A stretch of DNA of 64,000 nucleotides from Deltaproteobacteria bacterium (GTDB taxonomy: Bacteria > Desulfobacterota > GWC2-55-46): assembly GCA_016234935.1 (NCBI GenBank), contig JACRNL010000009.1, positions 40,765 through 104,764 of the forward strand, written 5' to 3'. Shown here in pieces: positions 34,030 through 43,145 of the stretch. The notes beneath the pieces were generated by a model that saw only the letters and a program-made list of their open reading frames with translations, did not search any database and was not told the origin of the DNA. Both the position numbers and the translations under genes were made by a program. Positions within the stretch are counted from its first letter, which is position 1, and each line of letters begins with the position of its first letter.

Positions 34030-35196
34030 CTACTTCTCCGGTATTCCTATGTCCCTATCCTCAAAAGAGCCGGCTTCCGAGCCGGGATGGCACGCCTTGC
34101 AGTTTGACTTGCTTACGATAGACGGCCTTTTGTAGATATCTTCCGTCAAGCCGGAATGCTTGTCAACCCAATACGGCGTCTCTGTTACCCGCATTGGTAT
34201 GCTCCCGGCTTCTATGGAGTAGAGTATCTTCTTTGATGCCTCGGTGGTGGAGCGCTCGGCTGAAGAAGCAACGAGAAAGGCCGATATCTCGCGCTTGGCA
34301 GCGGGCGGGAGGTCGGCGTTTTCGCCGAAATGATCGCTCAGGTTCGCCATTATCCTGTTCCACGAGGCCGCCGGAAGTATAGTCGGATGGAAGGCTTCGT
34401 GGCAGGACGCGCCGCACTCTTCCTTCCACGCGGCATTGGGCTTAACCCGGCGCGCGAATCCTCTCTCATCCAGCACCTTCACCTGCTTTATCGAACTTAT
34501 GTCGCTTTTGCCCTCAGGCGGAAGATATATCAGAGCAAGGCCGCCCGATATGGTGACTGCTATCAGCACAAAAAGGCGAAGGAGCGGCCTGCCCCCGCGT
34601 GCCTGAAACGGGGGCATATGCGAGACCCTGTTCTGCCAGCTCTCATTGTCCTCTTCCGTGCCGGTTATCATCGTCAGGATGATGTTCTCGCGCATGATAA
34701 AATCATGAAAGAGCGCGGCGCATATGTGGAGAACGATAACGGCTATGGCTGCGTAAGCAAGCGGTTTGTGGACAGCGCTCGCGTAAACGGCGGCGTCATA
34801 CGTGAAAAGACCGGCCCAAAGCCCCCTGTTCTCCTCTCCGCCGTATATTATTATGCCGGTAAGGGCCTCGGCGAGCGTCATGGCAAGCATGAAAAGCGCT
34901 ATCCAGCCGACGGCGGGGTTATGGCCCAGAAGCCTCTGGGGCCTCAGCCTCATCATATGGCGGATGTCTGATTTAACGGCCTGCCAGCCCTTAATAAACT
35001 GCGAGAACCGGGCATACTGATTGCCCGTAAAACCCCAGAATATGCGGAAAACGGTAAGCCCCAGCGCGACGTACCCGGCGGCGGCGTGGTACTCAAGCAG
35101 CCGTTCATTTTGAGCTGTAAAAAAGAGCCCCAGATAAGAGACGGCTAAAAGCCAGTGGAATACGCGGGTAGGAGCGTCCCATACCTTGATCTTCAT
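34030..35196 (-). CDS. cytochrome b561-type membrane protein fused to a diheme cytochrome c domain
   Basis: 388 aa. Residues 1-185 are a four-helix di-haem cytochrome b (WDAPTRVFHWLLAVSYLG, LEYHAAAGYVALGL, HKPLAYAAIAVIVLHICAALFHD). A further TM lies near 208-226, and residues 240-388 are DHC-like. The first haem site is ECGASCHEAFHP, a C-x3-C-H spacing instead of C-x2-C-H; the second, NCKACHPGS, is canonical. Codons for HMPPFQARGGRP (about 193-204) come from an R1 repeat (34587-34616) between the two domains. It would carry quinone electrons to SHP. Confidence 0.87.
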   Translation of the reverse strand: MKIKVWDAPTRVFHWLLAVSYLGLFFTAQNERLLEYHAAAGYVALGLTVFRIFWGFTGNQYARFSQFIKGWQAVKSDIRHMMRLRPQRLLGHNPAVGWIALFMLAMTLAEALTGIIIYGGEENRGLWAGLFTYDAAVYASAVHKPLAYAAIAVIVLHICAALFHDFIMRENIILTMITGTEEDNESWQNRVSHMPPFQARGGRPLLRLFVLIAVTISGGLALIYLPPEGKSDISSIKQVKVLDERGFARRVKPNAAWKEECGASCHEAFHPTILPAASWNRIMANLSDHFGENADLPPAAKREISAFLVASSAERSTTEASKKILYSIEAGSIPMRVTETPYWVDKHSGLTEDIYKRPSIVSKSNCKACHPGSEAGSFEDRDIGIPEK

Positions 35197-35348
35197 GCGG
35201 CTTATTATAACAGATGGAAAAAAATATAAAAAGGGGCATGATGCGTTGAAGCGTTTTAAAAGCGTGCCGGCCTATAACAACCCTTCAAGTTGTCATGACC
35301 CTGTAAAGATTCATTTCTTAAAGTTCCACATGTTTTTAGAAAAAGCCC

Positions 35349-35407
35349 TTGACAGATGCAACGGTGTTGCGTTAATCTTGACAAACAAGATGCAACGGTG
35401 TTGCATC
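35349..35407 (+). promoter_or_regulatory. promoter with two Fur/Zur-like palindromes
   Basis: GATGCAACGGTGTTGCGTT (35355-35373) and GATGCAACGGTGTTGCATC (35389-35407), the second a near-perfect palindrome with 8-bp arms, centres 34 bases apart. TTGACA at 35349 and TTAATC at 35372 are separated by 17 bases, so the first operator fills the spacer. This is a strong sign of autorepression of the metal-uptake operon. Confidence 0.7.
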
Positions 35408-35418
35408 TTAATGCTATC

Positions 35419-35841
35419 ATGATAACTGACGACATACTCCATAACCTCAAAGACAGAGGGCATCGGCTGACGAAGATACGGACTGCCGTCATCAGCATGC
35501 TTTGGCTCTCCGATGTCCCGCTGTCCGCCTTTGAAATAAAAGCGTCTCTTGAGAAAGATAAGATAAAGGCCAACAAGACTACGATATACAGGGAGGTCTC
35601 GTTCCTGCGGACAAACGGCATCTTGCATGAAATACAGTTCGGCGACGGCAAGATGCGCTACAAGATATGCCCTGACGATCATCACCATCATACGATATGC
35701 GTCCGCTGCAGCAGGGTCGAGGCTATCTCAATGGAAAAGGACCTGGAAAAATACGAACGGGAGCTTGTCCGGCTTAAAAGATTCAAAGTGCTTCGCCACA
35801 CACTCGAATTTTTCGGCATCTGCAGCCGTTGTAACGCTTAA
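35419..35841 (+). CDS. Fur-family metalloregulator (probably Zur-like)
   Basis: 140 aa from the ATG at 35419. Winged helix (about 1-80, RGHRLTKIRTAVISMLW...TTIYREVSFLRTNG), metal ligands in PDDHHHHTICVRCSRVE and a C-terminal CSRCNA, the second half of the structural Cys4 zinc site. A zinc role is inferred from the adjacent ZnuCB-like genes; iron or manganese cannot be excluded. No Shine-Dalgarno sequence is seen before the start. Confidence 0.88.
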   Translation: MITDDILHNLKDRGHRLTKIRTAVISMLWLSDVPLSAFEIKASLEKDKIKANKTTIYREVSFLRTNGILHEIQFGDGKMRYKICPDDHHHHTICVRCSRVEAISMEKDLEKYERELVRLKRFKVLRHTLEFFGICSRCNA

Positions 35842-35852
35842 AAAGGTGTTAT

Positions 35853-36545
35853 ATGAATATCCTTGAAGTAAACGCCCTTAACATAGATATCGCAGGCAGC
35901 AGGGTGCTTGACAACATCAACTTCAGCGTTGAAAAAGGAGAGGTGCTTGCCGTGATCGGGCCGAACGGCGCGGGCAAGACCGTGCTTTTAAAGGCCCTCA
36001 TCGGCCTCTTGAAGTGCAGCGGCTCCATAAAATGGGCAGGCGGAATAAAAAAGGGCTATGTGCCCCAGCGGATGGACATAGAGACCGACGTGCCTCTGAC
36101 CGTCACGGAGTTCTTCCGCCTCCACGAGTCCGCCCCGAGCATCAACAGGATCAAAGAGGTCTTGACCTTTGTCCATCTCGACGCGCGCATACTTAAATCC
36201 GGCTTCGGCGAGATTTCCGTCGGCCAGAGACAGCGCATACTCGTGGCATGGTCGGTGCTGGGCAATCCCGACGTGCTTCTCTTTGACGAACCAACCGCCG
36301 ATATCGACGTTGCCGGGCAGGAGTCCATCTACAACATGCTCTACCATCTGCAAAAAAACCTGGGACTGACGATAATCCTTGTGTCGCATGACCTGAACGT
36401 GGTCTACCGCCACGCGCACACGGTTTTGTGCCTGAACAGGAAAAACATGTGCTTCGGCAAACCGAAAGACGTGCTTACTCCTGATCAGCTCCTCGGCCTT
36501 TACGGCGGAGACAAGGCATTTTTCGAGCATCATCATAACCACTGA
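35853..36545 (+). CDS. znuC: metal (zinc/manganese-type) ABC transporter ATP-binding protein
   Basis: 230 aa: Walker A IGPNGAGKTVLLKAL (about 35), Q-loop YVPQRMD, signature EISVGQRQRI (about 120), Walker B VLLFDEPTADID (about 146) and H-loop LVSHDLNVV. It ends FFEHHHNH, a His-rich tail that could bind metal. It starts 11 bases after the Fur-family stop with AAAAAGG upstream, so the genes form one operon. Confidence 0.9.
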   Translation: MNILEVNALNIDIAGSRVLDNINFSVEKGEVLAVIGPNGAGKTVLLKALIGLLKCSGSIKWAGGIKKGYVPQRMDIETDVPLTVTEFFRLHESAPSINRIKEVLTFVHLDARILKSGFGEISVGQRQRILVAWSVLGNPDVLLFDEPTADIDVAGQESIYNMLYHLQKNLGLTIILVSHDLNVVYRHAHTVLCLNRKNMCFGKPKDVLTPDQLLGLYGGDKAFFEHHHNH

Positions 36546-36563
36546 CGGACTGCTCTCAAACCA

Positions 36564-37343
36564 ATGCACGATCTACTGCTTCCCGTAATAGTCGCGGCCT
36601 TTGTGGCCGCGTGCGCAAGCCTGCTGGGCTCGTTCGCCATCTTGAAGCGCATGGCCCTTGTCGGCGACGCCATGTCGCACGTGGCCCTGCCGGGCATGGG
36701 GCTTGCTCTCCTGTTTAAATTCAACCCATATATCGGCGCAGTGGCCTTTCTGCTCGTTGCGGTCGTGGGGATATGGATTGTGCAATACAGGAGCGCGCTC
36801 TCCATTGACACGATAGTCGGCGTATTTTTCACGACAAGCCTTGCCGTCGGCGCGCTGATAACGCCGGACCAAGACCTGCTGGAAGCGCTTTTCGGGAACA
36901 TAGCCGAACTGACGGTTTTCGAATCGGCCATCTCCATAATCATGTCTGTCGTCCTTATCGCCGCGATAATCCATATCCGCAAAAAGCTCACGCTCAGCAT
37001 GATCTCCGGCGAGATAGCCCACAGCGTCGGCATCAACACCAGCAGGCTTGAGTTCGTCTTCCTTCTTATCTTCGCCCTTTCCGTGGCCCTTGGCATACGT
37101 TTTGTCGGCGCGCTTTTAATGGGATCTCTCGTCATCATCCCGGCAGCCTCGGCAAAGAATATCGCGAAAAGCCTTAAAACTTTTCTCATCTGGAGCGTCG
37201 TCTTCGGCGTCTTTGCCGCTACGCTCGGCATGTGGATAGCCTACTCGCGCAAGGTCGCGCCGGGGCCGGTCTTCATCCTCATAAGCGCGTGCCTTTTCGC
37301 GGCATCTCTGGTGGTAAGGCAGGTTAAAAAGGCTGCTTCCTGA
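36564..37343 (+). CDS. znuB: metal ABC transporter permease (ABC-3 family)
   Basis: 259 aa with about eight hydrophobic segments. Family motifs include VGDAMSHVALPGMGLALLF (about 34) and VGALLMGSLVIIPAASAKN (about 176). It follows the ATPase by 18 bases. The cognate periplasmic metal-binding protein (ZnuA-like) is not present in the window, so it must be encoded elsewhere. Confidence 0.9.
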   Translation: MHDLLLPVIVAAFVAACASLLGSFAILKRMALVGDAMSHVALPGMGLALLFKFNPYIGAVAFLLVAVVGIWIVQYRSALSIDTIVGVFFTTSLAVGALITPDQDLLEALFGNIAELTVFESAISIIMSVVLIAAIIHIRKKLTLSMISGEIAHSVGINTSRLEFVFLLIFALSVALGIRFVGALLMGSLVIIPAASAKNIAKSLKTFLIWSVVFGVFAATLGMWIAYSRKVAPGPVFILISACLFAASLVVRQVKKAAS

Positions 37344-37381
37344 CCTGCCCCTTTTCATTTACAATTAAAAATGGATTAGCC

Positions 37382-37897
37382 ATGAACATACGAGAGGCTA
37401 TTAAAAACAGACGAAGTATCCGCAGGTTTCAGGATAAAGCTCTGACGGCAGAGGAGGTTGATATCCTCTGCGAAGCCGTCATGTGGGCGCCAAGCGCGGG
37501 CAATCTTCAATCAAGAAGGTTTTACTTTGTATTAAACCCTGATTTAAAAAAAAGGATAGCCACGGTCTGCCTGGGACAGATGTTCATAGCCTCTGCCCCG
37601 CTCGTCGTGGTGGCATGCGCTGATTATGAGAGGATACGCCCCTACCGTGACAGAGGCAAAAACCTCTACGCCATACAGGACGTTGCATGCGCCGTGGAAA
37701 ACCTTATGCTTCAGGCGCACGAACTCGGCCTCGGCAGCGTCTGCGTAGGCGCGTTCGACGAAGACGCGCTCTCCGGCGCCCTTAACCTCCCATCCACCCA
37801 AAGACCGCTCACCGTAGTGCCGGTGGGCCATCCGGCGCAGAAGCCGGAGGCTCCGGAAAGATACCCGATGGAGGAGATAGTGACCATACTAAAGTAA
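37382..37897 (+). CDS. nitroreductase-family flavoprotein
   Basis: 171 aa FMN-dependent nitroreductase fold: IREAIKNRRSIRRFQDKALT at the N-terminus contacts FMN phosphate, WAPSAGNLQSRRFYFV binds FMN, and AIQDVACAVENLMLQAHELGLGSVCVGAF is the family core. Substrate cannot be read from sequence. It lies 38 bases after znuB and may be co-transcribed by read-through. Confidence 0.88.
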   Translation: MNIREAIKNRRSIRRFQDKALTAEEVDILCEAVMWAPSAGNLQSRRFYFVLNPDLKKRIATVCLGQMFIASAPLVVVACADYERIRPYRDRGKNLYAIQDVACAVENLMLQAHELGLGSVCVGAFDEDALSGALNLPSTQRPLTVVPVGHPAQKPEAPERYPMEEIVTILK

Positions 37898-37972
37898 CAC
37901 TTGAACGCCTGAACGCTTGACAACAATTATATTGCGTAAATCTTCATATGATATATAATACTGCACAATCGC

Positions 37973-39841
37973 ATGAAAAAAAGCGCAAGAATTTATGTTC
38001 TTATTCTCATCCTCGCCTCACTCTTCCTTTACGCTCTTTTAATCGGACGTATTTATCCGAAATTTGCCCCGCTTGAAAAACGCATAGATAACATGACCGC
38101 AAGGGAGTTGCACGCAAAGGCGTTAAAACTCCACTCTGAAAAAAGATATGGAGCGGCCATTGACGTTTGGCAAAAGGAACTGCAGCTTAATGCTGACATC
38201 CCAAACACCACCAACAACATTGGGATCGAATACGCGGCCTTGAGTGCTTTTAACACGGCCAAACAATACAACCTTAAGGCCGTTAATTTAGATCCCGGAT
38301 TTGCTCACGCCTATTACAGCCTCAGCCGCGTCAATTTCAAGCTTACCGAGTATAAAGAAGCCGCCGCTAATGCCTCGAAGGCCATAGAACTCGGCTATGT
38401 CAACGCTGATGTATACTATACTCTTGCCGTCGCGCAAGCGCACCTTAAAAACTATGAATCGGCAATAGAAGCCTACAAAAAAGTAATCTATCTCAGCCCC
38501 AAATATCCTCTGGCCCATATTGAACTCGGTTTTAACTACAGAGCAGCTGGAAAGCTCGACATGGCTGAGGCTGAGTTTAAACAGGAACTGTCGGTAAAAA
38601 ACGGGGCAAAGACTGCCGCTGAACTGGCATTGGCCGAAACGCTGGCCGAGAGAGCCGCAGGGGACAAGGACAAGCTCTTTCAGGCGGCACTTGGCTTTCA
38701 AAACTACGAAGACAATTTTAAAGTCTACAGAAAGGAAGAGGCAGTCCTTCAGGAAATAATAAACATAGACCCGCAATACCCTCAAGCCCATTATCAGCTT
38801 GGACGCCTTTATGAAAAATTGGATTGGTTCCTTACCGCAAAAGACGAGCTGCTTCTTGAGCTTAAATATCACCCGGACTCCGAGAACGCCGCTTCAAGGC
38901 TTGCGAACCTCAACGCAAAGATAGAAGAACGCGCCGACGCCGGCTTCAAAGGGTCGCGGTTCCCCCGGAAGGTTATGGTGGTAGGCAAAGATACGAGCAT
39001 TTATGATAATTCCTACCAGAATAAATCCAGTCCCAGCGAAGGCGATATCCTGACCGTCACAGGCTTTTACGGGAAAAGGGTAAACAGGCTGATTTTCATT
39101 TGCTCAGCAGGCCGTGACCGGCTTTCAAACAAAAAAATCCCCAGAAGGTTCGACTACGACGTCCTGTATACCGTCAAGAACGGCGGTCTTGTCAGAGCAG
39201 TGGACGTCATACTTGAGGATTGCATCAAAAAACCAGCTTTAACTTCACCATCAAGGAAGATAACAATAGTCGAAAACCAGATAGCCACAAGCGATACCTA
39301 CAAAAAAACAGCTCCCGCAAAGGGCATTTTCGCATTATGGCTTAAAAAAAAGACGGGAAAATTTATTCTTCTAACCGAGGTCAACGAAACAAAAATGGCT
39401 CTGGACAAGGCTGTCAGATTCTCTCCTGACGAAAAATACTTCTTCATCGTGCCAACCGCAACGCTTATGTCTGCGGAGAGTGTGTCCGTGTGGGAAGGAA
39501 AAGACAAATTAACTTCCCCGCTTTTGTTGAACGATATTGTCTTTTTACGCGGAATCAATGAAAACGACGCGGTTTATACATTCGACCTCAAGACCTTCAT
39601 TCTGAAAAAATTCATAGATGTCGACGACGGTGTGCGATTCGGCGATAGCAAGGACGACACCATCGCGGTATGGAACCCTGTTAGGTTTGAGAACGGTATT
39701 TTCACGGCGGATTTTATAAGAAGACATCTCCGTCCGCCTAACCCCGATGCGCCATGCATGCTGATAGTGGTTAAAGCGGATGAAAACGGGAAGATACTCG
39801 GCAAAGAGATAACAGAGACCAACGAGTGCGAATTGCTTTAA
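37973..39841 (+). CDS. TPR-repeat protein with membrane anchor and unknown C-terminal domain
   Basis: 622 aa. N-terminal membrane segment (about 6-24), then TPRs between about 45 and 320 (e.g. ELHAKALKLHSEKRYGAAID, DVYYTLAVAQAHLKNYESAI, AHYQLGRLYEKLDWFLTAKD). The C-terminal 300 residues have beta-propeller-like strands (FSPDEKYFFIVPTA, TFDLKTFILKKF) with no certain family. A TATAAT at 37954-37959 suggests its own promoter with a very short leader. Codon use is more A/T-rich than the core operons. Confidence 0.72.
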   Translation: MKKSARIYVLILILASLFLYALLIGRIYPKFAPLEKRIDNMTARELHAKALKLHSEKRYGAAIDVWQKELQLNADIPNTTNNIGIEYAALSAFNTAKQYNLKAVNLDPGFAHAYYSLSRVNFKLTEYKEAAANASKAIELGYVNADVYYTLAVAQAHLKNYESAIEAYKKVIYLSPKYPLAHIELGFNYRAAGKLDMAEAEFKQELSVKNGAKTAAELALAETLAERAAGDKDKLFQAALGFQNYEDNFKVYRKEEAVLQEIINIDPQYPQAHYQLGRLYEKLDWFLTAKDELLLELKYHPDSENAASRLANLNAKIEERADAGFKGSRFPRKVMVVGKDTSIYDNSYQNKSSPSEGDILTVTGFYGKRVNRLIFICSAGRDRLSNKKIPRRFDYDVLYTVKNGGLVRAVDVILEDCIKKPALTSPSRKITIVENQIATSDTYKKTAPAKGIFALWLKKKTGKFILLTEVNETKMALDKAVRFSPDEKYFFIVPTATLMSAESVSVWEGKDKLTSPLLLNDIVFLRGINENDAVYTFDLKTFILKKFIDVDDGVRFGDSKDDTIAVWNPVRFENGIFTADFIRRHLRPPNPDAPCMLIVVKADENGKILGKEITETNECELL

Positions 39842-39870
39842 CACTGCCAAAGCAAAAGTTGCGGAAATTA

Positions 39871-40416
39871 TTACGGGTTTGATGAAAACTCGTTCATTAT
39901 ATAAAAGTGTGTCTTTTCAATACGCCCTATAAGAGTCAGGCATGCCCTGAAACGCCTGCCCTTTTCCATCTCTTTCAATAGCGGTTCATAAAGCCCTTTT
40001 TGCACCGGAACCCAAACATCAAAGTCCTCATCAACAACATGCAGTTCATTCGGATAAAAGTCGCGGATATTATCCCCGCCAAAAGCAAACAGCGCATCCC
40101 GCGTTACCTTGCTCGCCGGCCGCAGCTCGCCTGTGTATTTTATGATGGTCGATAGGGCCGCCCCTTTCCTGACGTGGTCTTTATACATGACCGCGTACAT
40201 CAAATTTTCCTTATCAAGTACCGGCATGCCGTTCTTTTTCGGTAAAACTTTTTCAGGATCATTTCTGAACATGCCGCGGTCAGTCCATACATCAGATTCC
40301 GAAAGCTTGAATGAGGCTGAGTGGTCGCTTATCATCATCTTTACGTAATGCGGCCAACATGCAACGGACGCAGTCGGAAATAACAACGCAATGATCACGA
40401 TAACTATTTTTTTCAA
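39871..40416 (-). CDS. exported protein of unknown function
   Basis: 181 aa from a TTG at 40414-40416 with GGAG upstream. Signal peptide LKKIVIVIIALLFPTASVAC with a possible lipobox cysteine (ASVAC), then a soluble acidic/basic domain (VWTDRGMFRNDPEKVLPKK...). No family recognised. It converges on the TPR gene. Confidence 0.62.
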   Translation of the reverse strand: MKKIVIVIIALLFPTASVACWPHYVKMMISDHSASFKLSESDVWTDRGMFRNDPEKVLPKKNGMPVLDKENLMYAVMYKDHVRKGAALSTIIKYTGELRPASKVTRDALFAFGGDNIRDFYPNELHVVDEDFDVWVPVQKGLYEPLLKEMEKGRRFRACLTLIGRIEKTHFYIMNEFSSNP

Positions 40417-40569
40417 AATATCACTCCGTTTATTTGAACGTAAGCCATTTGTATTGAAATTCCATCCCTTAAACAGCTGACACTCCACTCAACATAAATT
40501 CATTTCTTACAAGAAACATAAAATTTACCCATTATTTAAAAGAATCGGTTTAACTAAAAACAACGCCTG

Positions 40570-40629
40570 AAAAACAGATTAGGCCCGCCGTCCGCATATT
40601 GCAATCATAAAGGACGCAGGCCTGATCTG
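40570..40629 (-). terminator. intrinsic terminator behind apt
   Basis: Long minus-strand hairpin: CAGATCAGGCC...GGACGG paired with GGACGC...GGCCTAATCTG, then T residues, 25 bases after the apt stop. Confidence 0.75.
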
Positions 40630-40653
40630 CTGAGAGTATAAAAAACAAGATAC

Positions 40654-41172
40654 CTAATACCTTATCAGCGAAAACACCGGCGTGGGCGTCAGCTTCTCCC
40701 TGCCGCCGAGGTCTTCAAGCTCTATTGCAAAGGAGCACTCTACTATGTTGCCCTTCATCCTTTTAACGAGGTCTACGACCGCTCCGGCGGTGCCGCCGGT
40801 GGCAAGCAGGTCGTCGGCTATGACAACCCTCTGTCCGGGCAATATGGCGTCCTGATGCACCTCAAGGGTGTCCTCGCCGTATTCAAGAGTGTAGCTTGCG
40901 CTGTGGGTCTTGCTTGGGAGTTTTCCAGGCTTTCTCACGAGCACTACTCCGGCTCCGAGCTTATAGGCAAGGGCCGCGCCGAGTATGAAACCGCGCGCCT
41001 CTATGCCCACGACGACGTCAATGCCTTTGCCGACGTAGCGGTGGCCCATGAGGTCTACCATGCGCTGATAGAGCGACGGGTCTTTGCAAAGCGTGGTGAT
41101 GTCTTTAAAAAGTATGCCTTTTTTTGGAAAATCAGGGACGTCTCTGATGGATTTCTTAAGCTCATCTACCAT
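40654..41172 (-). CDS. apt: adenine phosphoribosyltransferase
   Basis: Salvages adenine to AMP with PRPP. 172 aa from the ATG at 41172 (AGGAGAG upstream). Motifs include [34 protein letters not shown] and the PRPP loop [15 protein letters not shown] (about 118-132). The open frame continues upstream through an R2 array ([17 protein letters not shown]), but the ribosome site shows this is not translated. Confidence 0.94.
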   Translation of the reverse strand: MVDELKKSIRDVPDFPKKGILFKDITTLCKDPSLYQRMVDLMGHRYVGKGIDVVVGIEARGFILGAALAYKLGAGVVLVRKPGKLPSKTHSASYTLEYGEDTLEVHQDAILPGQRVVIADDLLATGGTAGAVVDLVKRMKGNIVECSFAIELEDLGGREKLTPTPVFSLIRY

Positions 41173-41208
41173 TATAAAATCTCTCCTATTCTGAATGTAT
41201 TTTACCGA

Positions 41209-41266
41209 TTGGAAGGGCTGAGCCCCTTGAATGGGTTCAACCCCTCGAAGGGGCTGAGCCCCCAAT
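41209..41266. repeat. R2 array upstream of apt
   Basis: GAAGGGCTGAGCCCC, TTGAATGGGTTCAACCCC and TCGAAGGGGCTGAGCCCC in series, starting 37 bases before the apt start, in the leader. Confidence 0.8.
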
Positions 41267-41322
41267 GCTTTCTTTTACTATAAAACGCCGCCTGTATGCC
41301 AGAACAAAAACATGATTCGGTA

Positions 41323-42243
41323 TCACACCGCGTCAAACGACGATATATTTGTCTTTTCCTTTATTATCCTTCTGAGCTTTAAGAGGGCCTTTACCTCTAT
41401 TTGCCTGACCCTCTCGCGGGTGACGCCGAACATCTTGCCAATGGCCTCCAGGGTCCTGGGGCTGTCGTCATTAATGCCGAAGCGGAGCTTTATTATCTCC
41501 TTCTCATTGTCATCGAGCATGCCGAGCCACTGGCTTACGTTGCTTATCCGCCTGGCCTCGTCAATAAGCTCCATGGGCGTTGGAAAGCTGTCATCCGGGA
41601 TGCGCTCCAAAAGCGTCTGTTCAGAACCGTCCGGCAAGGAGGCCTCAAGGGAGCAGCTCTTGCGGTTGATGTTGTCCAGCTTTTTTACATACCTGCCTGA
41701 CAGACCGGTCCGGTGGGAAAGCTCAGGGACGGTCGGCTCCCTGTTATACTGCAACTTGAGTTCTCGCGTGGCCCTCGATATCTTGGAAAGATCGGCGGTT
41801 ACATGTATGGGAAGACGGATGATGTTGGACTGATTTGCTATAGCACGCTCTATGGATTGCTTTATCCAATAGGTGGCATAGGTGGAGAACTTGCAGCCCT
41901 TGGCCGCCTTAAATCTCTCCACTGATTTTATAAGCCCTATGTTACCCTCTTCAATAAGGTCTTGAAGCGGGAAACCTCTGCTTAAATAGCGCTTGGCAAT
42001 GTTGACCACGAGGCGCAGGTTGGACTCTATCATCCGTTTCCTAGCTTCTTTGTCACCTTTTGCTATTCTTCTGGCGAGTTGTTTTTCTTCGATAGGTGTA
42101 AGTAGGGCACATTTCTTGATACTGTTGAAGTAAACCTTAACAGTATCGGTTGCGGGGGCGTCGTGGACGGCTCTTATTTCTTCTGCGCTGTTGACATCTC
42201 CATGTAGCTGCGTCTTCCATGCGGAATTACTCAGCTTTGCCAT
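41323..42243 (-). CDS. rpoS: RNA polymerase sigma factor RpoS-like
   Basis: 306 aa group 2 sigma factor without region 1.1: region 1.2 (VKVYFNSIKKCALLTPIEEKQ), region 2 (ESNLRLVVNIAKRYLSRG, DLIEEGNIGLIKSVERF, YATYWIKQSIERAI), region 3 (IHVTADLSKISRATREL) and region 4 (TLEAIGKMFGVTRERVRQIE). The assignment as RpoS rests on size and on position after nlpD, with pcm 3 kb upstream. Confidence 0.88.
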   Translation of the reverse strand: MAKLSNSAWKTQLHGDVNSAEEIRAVHDAPATDTVKVYFNSIKKCALLTPIEEKQLARRIAKGDKEARKRMIESNLRLVVNIAKRYLSRGFPLQDLIEEGNIGLIKSVERFKAAKGCKFSTYATYWIKQSIERAIANQSNIIRLPIHVTADLSKISRATRELKLQYNREPTVPELSHRTGLSGRYVKKLDNINRKSCSLEASLPDGSEQTLLERIPDDSFPTPMELIDEARRISNVSQWLGMLDDNEKEIIKLRFGINDDSPRTLEAIGKMFGVTRERVRQIEVKALLKLRRIIKEKTNISSFDAV

Positions 42244-42331
42244 AGGCCTCTCTTAATTGGGTTTAAGAAAAAGGTGCTATGTCGGGAACGCCAAAACTTT
42301 CTTTAAACATATTAATACTATAATTTCAAGA

Positions 42332-43087
42332 TTAAGGCAAGTAAAAAAGCGGGTCAAGCGTATGCCTGCCCTGCCGCACCTCAAAATGGACCTGTGGGGC
42401 TTGGGCATTACCGGTTACGCCCGCCGTTGCTATGACAGCGCCCTTGTCCACCGTATCGCCCGGATTCACGAGATTGTTCTTGTTGTGCGCGTATACGGTA
42501 TAAAAGCCGTCCCTGTGCCTGAGGATGATGATATTGCCGTATCCGCGCATGTTCGTGCTGATATACGCGACCTGCCCCGCGTCAGCCGCCTTTACCGGCG
42601 TGCCCTCGGGGACGCGGATGTCAATGCCGTCGTGCCTGACTCCGTCACGCAGGCCGAAATGGGAGGAAAGGCTGCCCCTGACCGGCCATAGGAACTTTTC
42701 CCTGCTGAACCTGACCCTGCAGCCGAGATGCTCTTTTTCTACGGCCACGGGAATAACGGTAGCTGCTTTTTTGTTTTTAGTCTGTTTGTCGGAAGGTTTT
42801 GCAGAAGAGGCGCCGGGGATGAATATCCTTTTGCCGGCTTCAAGATCAGAGGGGCTTTTTATTGCGTTTGCCGATGCAAGGTCTTTGACATCAACGCCGT
42901 AAATTTTAGAGATCCGCCACAGCGTTTCCCCCTTTTTAACGGTATGATAAATGCCGCTACCCTGCGTCCCCGGCGTAATGGCGCAGCCCCAGAGAAAAAG
43001 CAGACAGATCAAGCCCGGCAAAGCCGGCCCTGTCCGTGAAGGACTTCGTATAAGCGACGCAATTTTTATGTAAAAATTATCCGTCAT
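42332..43087 (-). CDS. nlpD: LysM and M23/LytM-domain lipoprotein (NlpD-like)
   Basis: 251 aa lipoprotein (lipobox LFLWGC), LysM domain (about 47-92, YHTVKKGETLWRISKIYGV) and M23 domain (about 135-251). The M23 site shows RHDGID and YAHNKN, but the final HxH reads QVHFEVR, with Gln for the first His. It may therefore be an inactive amidase activator like enterobacterial NlpD. It precedes rpoS by 88 bases, the conserved nlpD-rpoS order. Confidence 0.88.
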   Translation of the reverse strand: MTDNFYIKIASLIRSPSRTGPALPGLICLLFLWGCAITPGTQGSGIYHTVKKGETLWRISKIYGVDVKDLASANAIKSPSDLEAGKRIFIPGASSAKPSDKQTKNKKAATVIPVAVEKEHLGCRVRFSREKFLWPVRGSLSSHFGLRDGVRHDGIDIRVPEGTPVKAADAGQVAYISTNMRGYGNIIILRHRDGFYTVYAHNKNNLVNPGDTVDKGAVIATAGVTGNAQAPQVHFEVRQGRHTLDPLFYLP

Positions 43088-43112
43088 TTATTTCACCATC
43101 TGAGCGGCCTTG

Positions 43113-43145
43113 TCCGTGACGGACTCCGAGTCCGTGATGGACTCC
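43113..43145. repeat. two TCCGTGA[CT]GGACTCC palindromes, 18-bp spacing
   Basis: Same unit and spacing as the repeats coding the HprK C-terminus at 8695-8745, here noncoding upstream of nlpD. Confidence 0.8.

Noticed and set aside
35397..35841. Upstream ATG at 35356 as the Fur-family start
   Set aside because: It would translate the operator palindromes and lies between the -35 and -10 elements; 35419 gives a standard Fur N-terminus.
40654..41265. Longer apt product with [17 protein letters not shown] extension
   Set aside because: A strong ribosome site (AGGAGAG) precedes the ATG at 41172, and the extension is wholly R2 repeat in the leader.
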